Positions 18,172-27,698 of a stretch of DNA of 64,000 nt are shown one piece after another; position 1 is the first letter of the stretch; every line of letters begins with the position of its first letter. The notes under the pieces were generated by a model, which was not told the origin of the DNA, ran no database searches, and saw nothing but the letters and a program-made list of their open reading frames with translations. This DNA comes from a bacterium. GTDB taxonomy: Bacteria; Pseudomonadota; Gammaproteobacteria; Burkholderiales; Burkholderiaceae_C. The translations under genes were made by a program, and so were the position numbers. The DNA lies in assembly GCA_030824555.1 (NCBI GenBank), contig JAVBXK010000028.1, forward strand, positions 1 to 64,000. Reading direction: 5' to 3'.

Positions 18172-19341
18172 ATGTTCTTGCACAACGTCAACTACGACAA
18201 ATTCAACATCCAGCCGGGCGACGCGCTCATCGCGCCCCACTTTGGCAGCGACAAGCCGTTTGTCCCACAGCCTGTGGGACAAATGCCCTGGGGGCATGTG
18301 CGCACCCTGCTGGCCAAGGTGAAATCGGTGGAGCGGGTGTTGCTGTACGCGCAGGCGACCATTGACGCCATCACCTTGTTTGGCGACAAAAACACCAAAA
18401 ACGTGGTGCTGGAGAAGAGCTACAAGGAGTACATGGAAGGCTTCACCGACGTGCTCACCGGCGAAGCACGGCGTGGTTATGTGGAGGTTGTGCAAGAACT
18501 GGAAGCACGTTTTCCTGATCCCGCTTCCATAGAGAAAGAGGCTGACAAAAAGGCCTTTGTGAAGCTGTTTGGTGAATACCTGCGGATTGAAAACCTGCTG
18601 CAAAACTACGACGAATTTGCCAACCTGAAGGCTTTGCAGAGCTTGGACATGAATGACCCGGCGGCAGTGGAGGCATTCAAAGCCAAGCACTATTTGGATG
18701 ATGCTGCATTGACCGCGTTGCAGGAGATTCAAGTTCTGAAGGAGCGAAAGGTTCAGGACTACCGATCAACCTACAACGACATTCGCGATTGGCTGCGCCG
18801 GGAAAAATCAGGAGCGGAAAAGGAAAAGTCCACCATCGACTGGGACGATGTGGTTTTTGAAGTGGACCTGCTGAAATCGCAAGAAATCAATCTGGACTAC
18901 ATCCTGGAACTGATTTTTGACAACCACAGAAAGGTGAAAAACAAGGCCGCGCTGATTGACGATGTGCGCCGGGTGATTCGAGCCAGCTTGGGCAACCGCG
19001 CCAAAGAAGGTTTGCTGGTGGACTTCATCAACCAGACCGACCTTGACAAATTGGGTGACAAAGCCAGTGTGATTGATGCCTTTTTCGCCTTTGCCCAAGC
19101 AGAGCAACAGCGTGAAGCACAAGAGTTGATCAGCGCCGAGAACCTGAATGAGGATGCCGCTAGGCGCTACATCGCAGCGTCACTCCGACGTGAATTTGCC
19201 AGCGACAGTGGCACGGAGCTCAACGATGTTTTGCCCAAGATGAGCCCTCTGAATCCGCAGTACCTGACCAAAAAGCAAAGCGTGTTCCGGAAACTCGCCG
19301 CTTTTGTGGAGAAGTTCAAGGGTGTGGGTGGGAGGGTTTGA
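18172..19341 (+). pseudogene. chimeric remnant: DUF1016 fragment fused to HsdR C-terminus
   Basis: The 389-residue frame has two parts. Residues about 25-62 ([13 protein letters not shown], then [19 protein letters not shown]) match the N-terminal domain of DUF1016/YhcG-type nucleases. From about residue 63 ([19 protein letters not shown]) to the end it matches the C-terminal helical region of type I restriction HsdR of the EcoR124I class, including [38 protein letters not shown] and a [10 protein letters not shown] ending. The HsdR nuclease and motor domains are missing, so this is a deletion-fusion scar of a former defence island. No hsdM or hsdS is present. It converges on the ureC end. 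Confidence 0.75.
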
Positions 19342-19353
19342 GGACTTTCGGGC

Positions 19354-21132
19354 TCAAAACAAGAAATACCGCTGAGCCATGGGCAGCACCGTCGCGGCCT
19401 CGCAGGTCAGCAGTTCGCCATTGGCTTTCACGGCGTAACTTTGCGGGTCGATGTCCATGGCCGGGGCCAGGTCGTTGTGCACCATGTCGGCCTTGCGCAC
19501 CTGGCGGATGTCTTTCACCACGGCCACTTGTTTTTTCAGAGCAAACTGTTCTTTTACACCAAGCGCAAGGCCTGCTTTGGACACAAAAGTGATGCTGCTT
19601 TGCGTCAGGCTGCTGCCAAAGCTGCCGAACATGGGGCGGTAATGCACCGGCTGCGGGGTGGGAATGCTGGCGTTGGGGTCGCCCATGGCGGCCAGGGCGA
19701 TGGTGCCGCCTTTCAACACCAGCGCGGGTTTCACGCCGAAAAATGCCGGTTTCCACACCACCAAATCGGCCCATTTGCCGACTTCCACCGAGCCGATTTC
19801 GTGCGCCATGCCGTGGGCCAGCGCGGGGTTGATGGTGTATTTGGCGATGTAGCGCTTGACGCGGTAGTTGTCGTTGCGCGGGTTGGCTTCGGTGGCCTCC
19901 GTCCGTCCGGCGGCAGGGGCCAGCCAGCCGCGCTGCTGCTTCATTTTGTCGGCCGTTTGCCAGGTGCGGATCAGCACCTCGCCCACGCGGCCCATGGCCT
20001 GGCTGTCGCTGCTCATGATGCTGATGGCACCCAAGTCGTGCAGGATGTCCTCGGCGGCAATGGTCTCTTTGCGGATGCGACTTTCGGCAAACGCCAGGTC
20101 TTCGGCAATCGCGGGGTCGAGGTGGTGGCACACCATCAGCATGTCCACGTGCTCGTCCAGCGTGTTGCGGGTGTAGGGGCGCGTGGGGTTTGTGCTGCTG
20201 GGCAGCACATAAGGCTCGCCCACCATTTTCAGAATATCGGGGGCGTGCCCGCCGCCCGCGCCTTCGGTGTGGAAGGTGTGGATGCAGCGGCCTTTGATGG
20301 CGGCAATGGTGTCTTCCACAAAGCCCGACTCATTGAGCGTGTCGGTGTGGATGGCCACCTGCGTGTCGGTTTCGTCGGCCACGGTCAGGCAGTTGTCGAT
20401 GGCTGCAGGCGTGGTGCCCCAGTCTTCGTGCAATTTCAGGCCAATGGCCCCGGCGTTGATTTGCTCGTGCAGCGCAGCGGGCAGGCTGGCGTTGCCCTTA
20501 CCCAGAAAGCCCAGGTTCATGGGGAAGGCGTCTGCCGCGCGCAGCATCTGCTCGATGTGCCAGGGGCCGGGTGTGCAGGTGGTGGCAAAGGTACCGGTGG
20601 CGGGGCCGGTGCCGCCGCCGATCATGGTGGTCACGCCGCTGGTCAGTGCCTCGTCAATTTGCTGCGGGCAAATGAAATGGATGTGGCTGTCCATGCCCCC
20701 TGCGGTGACGATGCTGCCTTCGCAACTGATGATTTCGGTGCCGGGGCCGATGACGATGTCCACGCCCGGCTGGGTGTCGGGGTTGCCCGCCTTGCCGATG
20801 GCCACGATGCGGTGGTCTTTCAGCCCGATGTCGGCCTTGACGATGCCCCAGTGGTCGATGATGAGGGCGTTGGTCATCACCGTGTCCACCGCGCCCTCGG
20901 CGCGGGTGCGTTGGCTTTGCGCCATGCCGTCGCGGATGGTTTTGCCGCCACCGAACTTCACTTCTTCGCCATAGCCGACGGGGTTCCCGGCGGCGTCGGT
21001 CAAGCCCTCGCCAGCTTTGAGTGTGTGGTCGGCCTCCACCTCGATGATGAGCTGCGTGTCGGCTAGCCGCACGCGGTCGCCCACGGTGGGGCCGTAAATC
21101 TCGGCGTAGGCTTTTTTGGACATTGTGGCCAT
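19354..21132 (-). CDS. ureC: urease alpha subunit UreC
   Basis: A 592-residue catalytic subunit. It hydrolyses urea to ammonia and carbamate. Nickel ligands are visible: DSHIHF, the carbamylated lysine in [24 protein letters not shown] and SSDSQAMG. The flap motif is MVCHHLD with the conserved cysteine, and the end is [17 protein letters not shown] is 6 bases upstream of the ATG at 21132. It follows ureB after 117 bases, a gap that contains a short palindromic repeat, so the operon continues but with a spacer. Length and motifs are intact. Confidence 0.97.
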   Translation of the reverse strand: MATMSKKAYAEIYGPTVGDRVRLADTQLIIEVEADHTLKAGEGLTDAAGNPVGYGEEVKFGGGKTIRDGMAQSQRTRAEGAVDTVMTNALIIDHWGIVKADIGLKDHRIVAIGKAGNPDTQPGVDIVIGPGTEIISCEGSIVTAGGMDSHIHFICPQQIDEALTSGVTTMIGGGTGPATGTFATTCTPGPWHIEQMLRAADAFPMNLGFLGKGNASLPAALHEQINAGAIGLKLHEDWGTTPAAIDNCLTVADETDTQVAIHTDTLNESGFVEDTIAAIKGRCIHTFHTEGAGGGHAPDILKMVGEPYVLPSSTNPTRPYTRNTLDEHVDMLMVCHHLDPAIAEDLAFAESRIRKETIAAEDILHDLGAISIMSSDSQAMGRVGEVLIRTWQTADKMKQQRGWLAPAAGRTEATEANPRNDNYRVKRYIAKYTINPALAHGMAHEIGSVEVGKWADLVVWKPAFFGVKPALVLKGGTIALAAMGDPNASIPTPQPVHYRPMFGSFGSSLTQSSITFVSKAGLALGVKEQFALKKQVAVVKDIRQVRKADMVHNDLAPAMDIDPQSYAVKANGELLTCEAATVLPMAQRYFLF

Positions 21133-21152
21133 GCGTGGCTCCAGATCAATTT

Positions 21153-21198
21153 GATAGCTGCTTGCGCTTTTATATCAAGCGCAAAGTGCCAAAAATGC
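21153..21198 (+). repeat. short palindromic repeat, ATAGCT family, copy 2
   Basis: Reads TTGATAGCTGC, then the stem TTGCGCTT/AAGCGCAA around TTATATC, then AGTGCCAAAAATG. It sits in the ureB-ureC gap in the orientation opposite to the urease genes. Confidence 0.75.
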
Positions 21199-21249
21199 TT
21201 GAAAAAATGCTTGAAACAGCAGGGTCCGGTGAACAAGGCGGTTGCCCGG

Positions 21250-21555
21250 TCACACCTCGCCCATGACCAGACCGCGAAAGCCGTACACCTTGCGCTCGCC
21301 GCTCAGCGGCACCAGCTCAACTGTGCGTTGCTGGCCGGGTTCGAAGCGCACGGCCAAGCCACTGCCAATGTTCAGGCGCTGGCCTTGCGCCGCCGCTCGG
21401 TCAAAGCCCAGGGCGGCGTTGGTTTCAGCAAAGTGGTAGTGCGAGCCCACTTGAATGGGGCGGTCGCCCGTGTTGGTCACCACCAGCGTGGTGGTGGGGC
21501 GGCCGGGGTTGAGGGTGTGTTCACCCTCGTCAACAAAGTATTCGCCGGGGATCAT
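21250..21555 (-). CDS. ureB: urease beta subunit UreB
   Basis: A 101-residue subunit beginning [19 protein letters not shown] and containing [17 protein letters not shown]. It ends [13 protein letters not shown], all family-typical. It packs against UreC and UreA in the urease core. The ATG at 21555 is chosen by family length; the frame is open upstream into ureJ. 23 bases separate it from the ureJ stop. Confidence 0.95.
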   Translation of the reverse strand: MIPGEYFVDEGEHTLNPGRPTTTLVVTNTGDRPIQVGSHYHFAETNAALGFDRAAAQGQRLNIGSGLAVRFEPGQQRTVELVPLSGERKVYGFRGLVMGEV

Positions 21556-21578
21556 GGTCGGTGTCTCCTGCGGTGGGG

Positions 21579-22190
21579 TCAGGCGGCTTGCATCATCAGC
21601 CAAGTGCCCAGCATGGTCAGGCCCGCGCCCACACCCTGGCGCACGCGGTGGCGGTGCGCCAGCACCAGTCGGCCCAGTCCCACACCAGCCAGGTGCAGGC
21701 CAGCGGTGGTGATCACCATGCCCGCCAGTGAGGCCAGTTGCGCACCACCCGACAGCTCGGCACCGTGGGCCACGCCGTGGAAGAACGCAAACACGCCCAC
21801 CAGCGACACCACACCGGCCAGCGGCATGCCCTTGCGCCATGAAATGAGCAAGCCCAGCACCACGATGGAGGCGGCAATGGCGGGTTCCACACCCGGTGGC
21901 TCAAAGCCAGCAAACCCGGCCAGCGCGCCCACAGCCAGCATGGCCACAAAGGCCAGCGGGGCCTGCCACGCGGTGCGCAGGGCCACGGCGCTCCAGATGC
22001 CTACGGCCACCATGGCGGCCAGGTGGTCGGCGCCGGTCAACGGGTGAATCAGCCCGCTGACGAGGCTGTCGAAAAAACTGCCGTGATGGCTGCCGCTGTC
22101 GGCACCGGTGTGGGCCATGGCAGTGCCCGCCGTCGCCAGCGTGGCAAAAATAGAATTAAAAATGTGCTTTGCCGCTTGATTGGTATGCAT
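21579..22190 (-). CDS. ureJ: HupE/UreJ nickel permease-like protein
   Basis: A 203-residue membrane protein with a hydrophobic leader and about five to six further membrane helices. The conserved [19 protein letters not shown] motif carries the metal-binding histidines of the HupE/UreJ family, and [11 protein letters not shown] gives another. It likely takes up nickel, or facilitates its passage, for urease. GGAG precedes the ATG at 22190 (the frame also opens at TTG 22202). It lies between ureA and ureB, a placement seen in several beta-proteobacterial urease operons. Confidence 0.9.
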   Translation of the reverse strand: MHTNQAAKHIFNSIFATLATAGTAMAHTGADSGSHHGSFFDSLVSGLIHPLTGADHLAAMVAVGIWSAVALRTAWQAPLAFVAMLAVGALAGFAGFEPPGVEPAIAASIVVLGLLISWRKGMPLAGVVSLVGVFAFFHGVAHGAELSGGAQLASLAGMVITTAGLHLAGVGLGRLVLAHRHRVRQGVGAGLTMLGTWLMMQAA

Positions 22191-22234
22191 TGTTTGCTCC
22201 AAATGTTGATGCTTAAGGTGTGTGCTGACCGTTC

Positions 22235-22537
22235 TCAGGCAATGGGCTGGTGCACCGTGACCAGCTTGGTGCCGTCGGGGAAAGTGGCTTCCACCTGGAT
22301 GTCGGGAATCATCTCGGCAATGCCGTCCATCACGTCGGCGCGGGTCAGCACGCGGCGGCCAGCGCTCATCAGCTGGGCCACAGTGTTGCCGTCGCGCGCA
22401 CCTTCCATGACGGCGGCAGAAATGAGGGCCACGGCTTCAGGGTAGTTCAGCTTCAGGCCACGGGCCTTGCGCCGCTCGGCCAGCAGGGCGGCTGTGAAGA
22501 TGAGCAGCTTGTCTTTCTCGCGGGGGGTCAGTTCCAT
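22235..22537 (-). CDS. ureA: urease gamma subunit UreA
   Basis: A 100-residue subunit beginning [19 protein letters not shown]. The middle [23 protein letters not shown] and the C-terminal [20 protein letters not shown] are family signatures. It is the first gene of the minus-strand urease array and faces the transporter-kinase gene across the 22538-22623 gap. The N-terminal GTG of the upstream open frame is not used. Length is normal. Confidence 0.96.
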   Translation of the reverse strand: MELTPREKDKLLIFTAALLAERRKARGLKLNYPEAVALISAAVMEGARDGNTVAQLMSAGRRVLTRADVMDGIAEMIPDIQVEATFPDGTKLVTVHQPIA

Positions 22538-22571
22538 GGTGTGCCTCGTGTGTGGTGGGGCTGGTGCAAGC

Positions 22572-22600
22572 GCCATGCCAGCCGGGCGCGCTGGCGTGGC
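22572..22600. promoter_or_regulatory. inverted repeat in the ureA/kinase divergent gap
   Basis: Arms GCCATGCCAGC (22572-22582) and GCTGGCGTGGC (22590-22600), 11 bp with one mismatch and a 7-base loop. It lies 35-63 bases upstream of the ureA ATG. It could be a hairpin in the ureA leader or a regulator site. No T-run follows it. Confidence 0.5.
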
Positions 22601-22623
22601 ATGAAACCTGCACCCGGCAGTGC

Positions 22624-25600
22624 GTGACCGATGCCCCCATTTCACCGCCCCTGAGCCCCGCTGACCATGCGTCAAATGGCGTATGCCCACCCCTCACCCA
22701 GCCAGACGAGCCAGCTCAGCCTGCCCAGGTAAAAGCCCCGGTGCAGCGCATCATCAAGGTGCGGCGCGACTACAACGCCTGGGTCATCAGCGAAACGATG
22801 GAGGACTACGCGCTGCGCTTCACGCCTTCGCGTTTCAGGCGCTGGTCGGCCTGGCGGGTGGCCAACACGGCGTTCGGGGCCTCGTCTTTTTTGATCCTGG
22901 AAGCGGTGGGTGCCACCTTGCTGGTGCAGTACGGCTTCGTCAACGCGTTCTGGGCCATCGTGGCCACCGGGTTCATCATTTTTCTGGCGGGCCTGCCCAT
23001 CAGCGTGTATGCCGCGCGCTATGGGGTGGACATGGATTTGCTCACGCGTGGTGCGGGGTTTGGTTACATCGGGTCCACGCTCACGTCGCTGATTTACGCC
23101 AGTTTCACGTTCATCTTTTTTGCGCTGGAAGCCGCCGTCATGGCCTATGCGCTGGAGCTGGTGTTCGACCTGCCGCCCGCCTGGGGTTACCTGGTGTGCG
23201 CGCTGGTGGTGCTGCCGCTGGTCACGCACGGGGTGTCCACCATCAGCCGCTTGCAGGTGTGGACGCAGCCGCTGTGGTTGCTGATGCTGGTGGTGCCCTA
23301 CGTGGCGGTGTGGTGGCACGAGCCTGGTGCGTTCACGAATGTGCTGCACTATGCTGGTGAGAAAGGCGCTGGTGGTGGGTTTGATGTGCACTTGTTTGGT
23401 GCTGCACTGACCGTGGGCATCGCCCTGATCACCCAAATGGGCGAACAGGCCGACTATTTGCGCTTCATGCCCGCGCCCACTTCAGGTGCACCGGGCCGTG
23501 CGGGCTTGTCCAAGGCTGGCTGGTGGGCCGCCGTGGTGCTGGGGGGCCCGAGTTGGGTGGTGCTGGGTGTGGCCAAGATGCTGGGCGGTGCGGTGTTGGC
23601 CTACCTGGCCATCACACACATGGTGCCAACCGAGCGTGCGGTGGACCCCAACCAGATGTACCTGGCCGCGTACGAATACGTGTTCCGCGACTACGGCTGG
23701 GCCGTGGCCGCCACCGCGCTGTTCGTGGTGGTGAGCCAGCTGAAAATCAACGTCACCAACGCCTACGCCGGTTCGCTGGCGTGGAGTAATTTTTTCTCGC
23801 GCCTCACGCACAGCCATCCTGGGCGGGTGGTGTGGGTGGTGTTCAACACCCTCATCGCCTTCATGCTGATGGAGATGAACGTGTTCCAGGCGCTGGGGCA
23901 GGTGCTGGGCCTGTACGCCAACCTGGCCATCGCGTGGATCATGGCGGTGGTGGCCGACCTGGTCATCAACAAGCCGCTGGGGCTGTCGCCACCGGGCATC
24001 GAGTTCAAGCGGGCGCACCTGTACGACATCAATCCCGTGGGCGTGGGGGCCATGGGCTTGGCGTCGGTGCTGTCTTTCGTGGCGCACATGGGCTTGCTGG
24101 GGCCGAGGGCACAGGCGTTTTCGGCATTGATTGCCATGGGCACCGCACTGCTGGCGTCACCCGTGCTGGCCTGGGCAACCAAGGGGCGTTACTACATTGC
24201 AAGAAGCAGTGCCCCCACACTTGCCCCTTGCGGGGCAGCGCTGCCCCCCAGGGGGGCTGATTCGCCTTGGGGCGGCCCGGCGGCGAATCCATTTGCACCC
24301 ACACTTGCCCCTGAAGGGTCTGCGTTGCTGCCGGAGGGGGCTTACCTGGGCCAACGCCTGCAGCGCTGCGTCATTTGCGAGCGCGAGTACGAGGGGCCTG
24401 ACATGGCGCATTGCCCGGCGTACCAGGGGGCCATCTGTTCGCTGTGCTGCACGCTCGATGCACGTTGTGGCGACATGTGCAAGCCGCAGGCGCGGCTGGC
24501 GGTGCAGTGGTCGGCTGCGCTGCGGCACGTGCTGCCGCAACGTGTTTGGCCGTACCTGGATGCTGGGCTGGCGCACTACCTGCTGCTCATGGCTGTGGTG
24601 GCCCCATTGCTGGCCGCGCTGATGGGTTTGTTGTACCGGCAAGAGGTGCAAAGCCTGTTGAACGGTCCGGGCGGCATGGCTGTGGCGGCCAGCCTGTCGG
24701 TGGGGTCGGGGTTTTTGCGCGTGTACGCCGCATTGATGCTGGTGGCGGCGCTGGTGGCGTGGTGGCTGGTGCTGGCGCACAAAAGCCGCGTGGTGGCGCA
24801 GCAGGAGTCGAACCGGCAAACCGAGCTGCTGATGCAGGAAATTGAATCGCACCGCCGCACCGACGAGCAGCTGCAACACGCCCGCGAGGTGGCCGACAGC
24901 GCCCGCGAGGCCGCAGACCTTGCCCGTGGGGTGGCCGAGCAGGCACGCGCCGCGGCTGACCACGCCAACCAGGCCAAAACCCGTTACATCAGCACCATCA
25001 GCCACGAGTTGCGCACGCCGCTCAACAGCATCCTGGGTTACGCCCAGCTGCTGCACGAAGACGCCCGCGACCATGCCGACGTGCCCCCGCACCGGGTGCA
25101 GGCCATCAAGGTCATCCACCGTGGCGGCGAGCACCTGCTGTCGCTGATAGAGAGCACGCTGGACATCGCCCGCATCGAATCGGGCAAGCTGACGCTGAAC
25201 GCCCAGCCCCTGGCGCTGCCCGAACTGTTGTCCGAGCAGGCCAGCCTGTTCGAGCTGCAGGCGCGTGCCAAGGGGCTGGCTTTCAGCTACCAGCCGCAGG
25301 GGCGCTTGCCCGCCACCGTGCGCGCCGATGAGCGCCGCGTGCGGCAAATCCTCATCAACTTGCTGGGCAACGCCGTCAAGTTCACGCAGCAGGGCTCGGT
25401 GGTGCTGAAAGCCAGCTACGCACGCGAAATGGCAGTGTTCGAGGTGGTCGATTCCGGCCCGGGCATGTCCGCCCAGGACATTGACCGCGTGTTCGAGCCC
25501 TTTGCACGCGGCAGCACCGCCGCAGGCCAGGCGCAGGGCACGGGGCTGGGCCTGACCATTGCCAAAATGCTGACCGACCTGATGGGCGGCGAGCTGACGG

Positions 25601-26598
25601 TGGTCAGCCAGCCGGGCGAGGGCACCACATTCAAGGTACGCCTGTTTTTGCCCGAGGTGCACGCGGCCAGCCACAGCCCCGCACATGCACCTACCTCCAC
25701 GCACGCATCGTCATCCCCGCACGCTCATGCCCCCACCCATGCGCATACAGCCAGCCCGTTGACCGGGGTGGCAGCCTGGGGGGGCACACCCTTCACCGGC
25801 TACGCCGGGCCGCGCCAGCAAGTGCTGGTGGTGGACAACGAAGAGGCCGACCGCAGTCTGCTGCAACGCTGGCTGGAGCCGCTGGGCTTTGACGTGATGC
25901 TGGCCACCAGCGGCCACGACGCGTTGCGCCTGCTGGGCGAAGGCCAGCCGGTGGGCACGGGCCTGCGCCCGCATGCCGTGTTCATGGACCTGGCCATGCC
26001 CGGCATCGACGGCTGGGAAACCCTGCGCCGCATGAGCGCCATGGGCCTGCGCACAGGGCCACGGGCCGTGGTGTGCGCGGTGGTGTCTGCCAACGCGTTT
26101 GACCATGGTCTGGACAACGACGTGGGCATTTCCCCGGCCGACTTTTTCGTGAAGCCCGTGCGCAAGCAACAGTTGCTGGACTGGCTGGGGCGGCGGCTGG
26201 GTCTGCAGTGGGTGGGCCCAACTTCGCTGTTGCCACAACTGCCGCTGCAGCCACAGCCACCCGTGCCGTTGTCGGCCACCCAAACCTCTGGTGCGGCAGC
26301 ATCCGATACCGTTCACACGCTGCACGAACGGCACGAACCGCATCTGCCGTATCCACAGCACGACTGGCCCGACACCGCCAGCCTGCAACCGCTGTTGCGC
26401 AGCCTGCAGATGGGCCACGTGCGTGGCGTGGGCCGCCAGCTTGACGTGCTGGCGGGCACACACCCGCACTGCGCGGGTTTTGTGGCGCACGCGCGTGCCA
26501 TGCTGCAAGACTTCAGGCTGGATGAGCTGGAACGCTGGGTGTCGCAAGGCACCCCCCCATTTGCTGACACAGGAGTTGACCGCCATGCCCATGGCTGA
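22624..26598 (+). CDS. NCS1-type transporter fused to hybrid sensor histidine kinase
   Basis: About 1,324 residues (start uncertain: GTG 22624 or GTG 22741; no ATG in frame). An NCS1 nucleobase-cation-symporter domain with about 12 helices (residues 50-520) carries [17 protein letters not shown] and [22 protein letters not shown] repeat-derived linker (about 530-570) follows, then a Cys-rich motif RCVICEREY...ICSLCC...CGDMCKP and two more helices. The kinase has His794 in [35 protein letters not shown] and GTGLGLTI. A His-rich tether leads to a receiver with Asp1122 ([12 protein letters not shown]). It probably senses a transported or bound purine, urea-related compound and signals to the adjacent regulator. 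This resembles CbrA-like transporter-kinases in concept. Confidence 0.9.
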   Translation: MTDAPISPPLSPADHASNGVCPPLTQPDEPAQPAQVKAPVQRIIKVRRDYNAWVISETMEDYALRFTPSRFRRWSAWRVANTAFGASSFLILEAVGATLLVQYGFVNAFWAIVATGFIIFLAGLPISVYAARYGVDMDLLTRGAGFGYIGSTLTSLIYASFTFIFFALEAAVMAYALELVFDLPPAWGYLVCALVVLPLVTHGVSTISRLQVWTQPLWLLMLVVPYVAVWWHEPGAFTNVLHYAGEKGAGGGFDVHLFGAALTVGIALITQMGEQADYLRFMPAPTSGAPGRAGLSKAGWWAAVVLGGPSWVVLGVAKMLGGAVLAYLAITHMVPTERAVDPNQMYLAAYEYVFRDYGWAVAATALFVVVSQLKINVTNAYAGSLAWSNFFSRLTHSHPGRVVWVVFNTLIAFMLMEMNVFQALGQVLGLYANLAIAWIMAVVADLVINKPLGLSPPGIEFKRAHLYDINPVGVGAMGLASVLSFVAHMGLLGPRAQAFSALIAMGTALLASPVLAWATKGRYYIARSSAPTLAPCGAALPPRGADSPWGGPAANPFAPTLAPEGSALLPEGAYLGQRLQRCVICEREYEGPDMAHCPAYQGAICSLCCTLDARCGDMCKPQARLAVQWSAALRHVLPQRVWPYLDAGLAHYLLLMAVVAPLLAALMGLLYRQEVQSLLNGPGGMAVAASLSVGSGFLRVYAALMLVAALVAWWLVLAHKSRVVAQQESNRQTELLMQEIESHRRTDEQLQHAREVADSAREAADLARGVAEQARAAADHANQAKTRYISTISHELRTPLNSILGYAQLLHEDARDHADVPPHRVQAIKVIHRGGEHLLSLIESTLDIARIESGKLTLNAQPLALPELLSEQASLFELQARAKGLAFSYQPQGRLPATVRADERRVRQILINLLGNAVKFTQQGSVVLKASYAREMAVFEVVDSGPGMSAQDIDRVFEPFARGSTAAGQAQGTGLGLTIAKMLTDLMGGELTVVSQPGEGTTFKVRLFLPEVHAASHSPAHAPTSTHASSSPHAHAPTHAHTASPLTGVAAWGGTPFTGYAGPRQQVLVVDNEEADRSLLQRWLEPLGFDVMLATSGHDALRLLGEGQPVGTGLRPHAVFMDLAMPGIDGWETLRRMSAMGLRTGPRAVVCAVVSANAFDHGLDNDVGISPADFFVKPVRKQQLLDWLGRRLGLQWVGPTSLLPQLPLQPQPPVPLSATQTSGAAASDTVHTLHERHEPHLPYPQHDWPDTASLQPLLRSLQMGHVRGVGRQLDVLAGTHPHCAGFVAHARAMLQDFRLDELERWVSQGTPPFADTGVDRHAHG
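22667..22684. promoter_or_regulatory. degenerate copy of the urt palindrome near ureA
   Basis: ATGCGTC-AAAT-GGCGTAT. The right arm GGCGTAT is identical to that upstream of urtB. The left arm differs at two positions from a perfect complement. Its centre lies about 138 bases upstream of the ureA ATG, similar to the 131 bases at urtA. If the kinase gene starts at GTG 22741, the site is outside coding sequence. Confidence 0.4.
24211..24352 (+). repeat. GC-rich palindromic repeat cluster inside the kinase gene
   Basis: In-frame block in the linker after the transporter domain. It contains two copies of CCCACACTTGCCCC (from about 24214 and 24299), GCCCCTTGCGGGGC and TGCCCCCCAGGGGGGC hairpins, and GATTCGCC (24259-24266) paired with GGCGAATC (24282-24289) around the core TTGGGGCGGCCCGG. 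The same core lies, in reverse, at 54005-54041. This is an intergenic-type repeat that has become coding. Confidence 0.7.
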
Positions 26599-27571
26599 CC
26601 ATCAAGACACCGTTGTGCTGCTGGTTGACGACGTGCCCGACAACGTCGCCCTGCTGCACGATGCCTTGGACGAGGCTGGCTACACCGTGCTGGTGGCGTT
26701 GGACGGCGAAAGTGCCTTGCGCCGCGCCACGCAAGCCTTGCCCGACGTGGTGCTGCTGGACGCCGTGATGCCCGGCATGGACGGCTTCGAGGTGGCGCGC
26801 CTGCTCAAGGCCAACCCCCGCACGGCAGGCATCCCCATCATCTTCATGACCGGCCTGACCGAAACCGAGCACCTGGAAGCCGCCCTGGCCGCCGGTGGCG
26901 TGGACTATGTGACCAAACCCGTGAAGCCGCGCGAAGTGATGGCCCGCATGGGTGTGCACATCCGCACCGCGCTCCATGCCCGCGAAGGTGCGCAGGAGCG
27001 CCACCAGGCCCGCAACGCGCTGGACGCCTTTGGTTATGCCAGCATCACCGTGCGCGCCAGCGACGGCCGCCTGCTGTGGGAAACGGCGCTGGCGCGCGAC
27101 CTGCTGATGCGCTATTGCGGCACGCAGGCGCCCGTCACGCCCGAGCCCATCCACACCTGGCTGGTGCGCATGGTGTCGCAGGTGGGTGAAGGCGCGTGGC
27201 AGGGGGCCGAGCCACCGCGCCTCACGCTGGAGCAAGGCCCGCGGCGGCTGACGTGTCGCCTGCACAGCCAGGTCGGCGAAAGCGAGGGCTCAGGCGAGGG
27301 TGGTGGCGACTGGCTCATCGTCATGCAGGAAACCAACGACGCCAGCGTGATCGAAGCGCTGGTGCAGGCCTTCGGCCTGACCGCCCGCGAAGCCGAGGTG
27401 CTGTACTGGGTGGTCAAGGGCAAGATCAACCGTGACATTGCCGACATCGTGGGCGCCAGCCCCGCCACGGTCAAAAAGCACCTGGAGCGCATCCTGCCCA
27501 AGCTGGGTGTAGAAACCCGCACCGCCGCCGCCGCCATGGCCATCAACCGGGTCAGGCTGCTTCAGCCTTGA
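26585..27571 (+). CDS. LuxR-type response regulator, partner of the transporter-kinase
   Basis: A 328-residue regulator whose ATG at 26585 overlaps the kinase stop by 14 bases, with AGGAG upstream. The receiver domain (1-125) has the acidic pair VDD at about 15-16, phospho-acceptor Asp59 (LLDAVMPGMDGF), FMTGLT and K in YVTKPVK. A middle segment of about 100 residues links to a LuxR/GerE HTH (about 260-325, LTAREAEVLYWVVKGKINRDIADI then ASPATVKKHLERI). It should be phosphorylated by the transporter-kinase, directly or through its receiver. Its likely targets, from proximity and shared palindromes, are urea genes. Confidence 0.9.
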   Translation: MPMADHQDTVVLLVDDVPDNVALLHDALDEAGYTVLVALDGESALRRATQALPDVVLLDAVMPGMDGFEVARLLKANPRTAGIPIIFMTGLTETEHLEAALAAGGVDYVTKPVKPREVMARMGVHIRTALHAREGAQERHQARNALDAFGYASITVRASDGRLLWETALARDLLMRYCGTQAPVTPEPIHTWLVRMVSQVGEGAWQGAEPPRLTLEQGPRRLTCRLHSQVGESEGSGEGGGDWLIVMQETNDASVIEALVQAFGLTAREAEVLYWVVKGKINRDIADIVGASPATVKKHLERILPKLGVETRTAAAAMAINRVRLLQP

Positions 27572-27698
27572 GCAAGAAACCCCTGTTCCAATGGAGATTT
27601 GCTGCACTGCAGCATTGCCGTGCGCTGGATTGCGAGACACTTTTTTTGCGAAGTTTCGTGAGTTGCGCCGGCCATTTACCCATGGGGGCACGATACAT

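Noticed and set aside
22552..22623. Upstream GTG start for the transporter-kinase at 22552
   Set aside because: It would leave only 14 bases to ureA and run through a strong inverted repeat; the residues have no transporter character.
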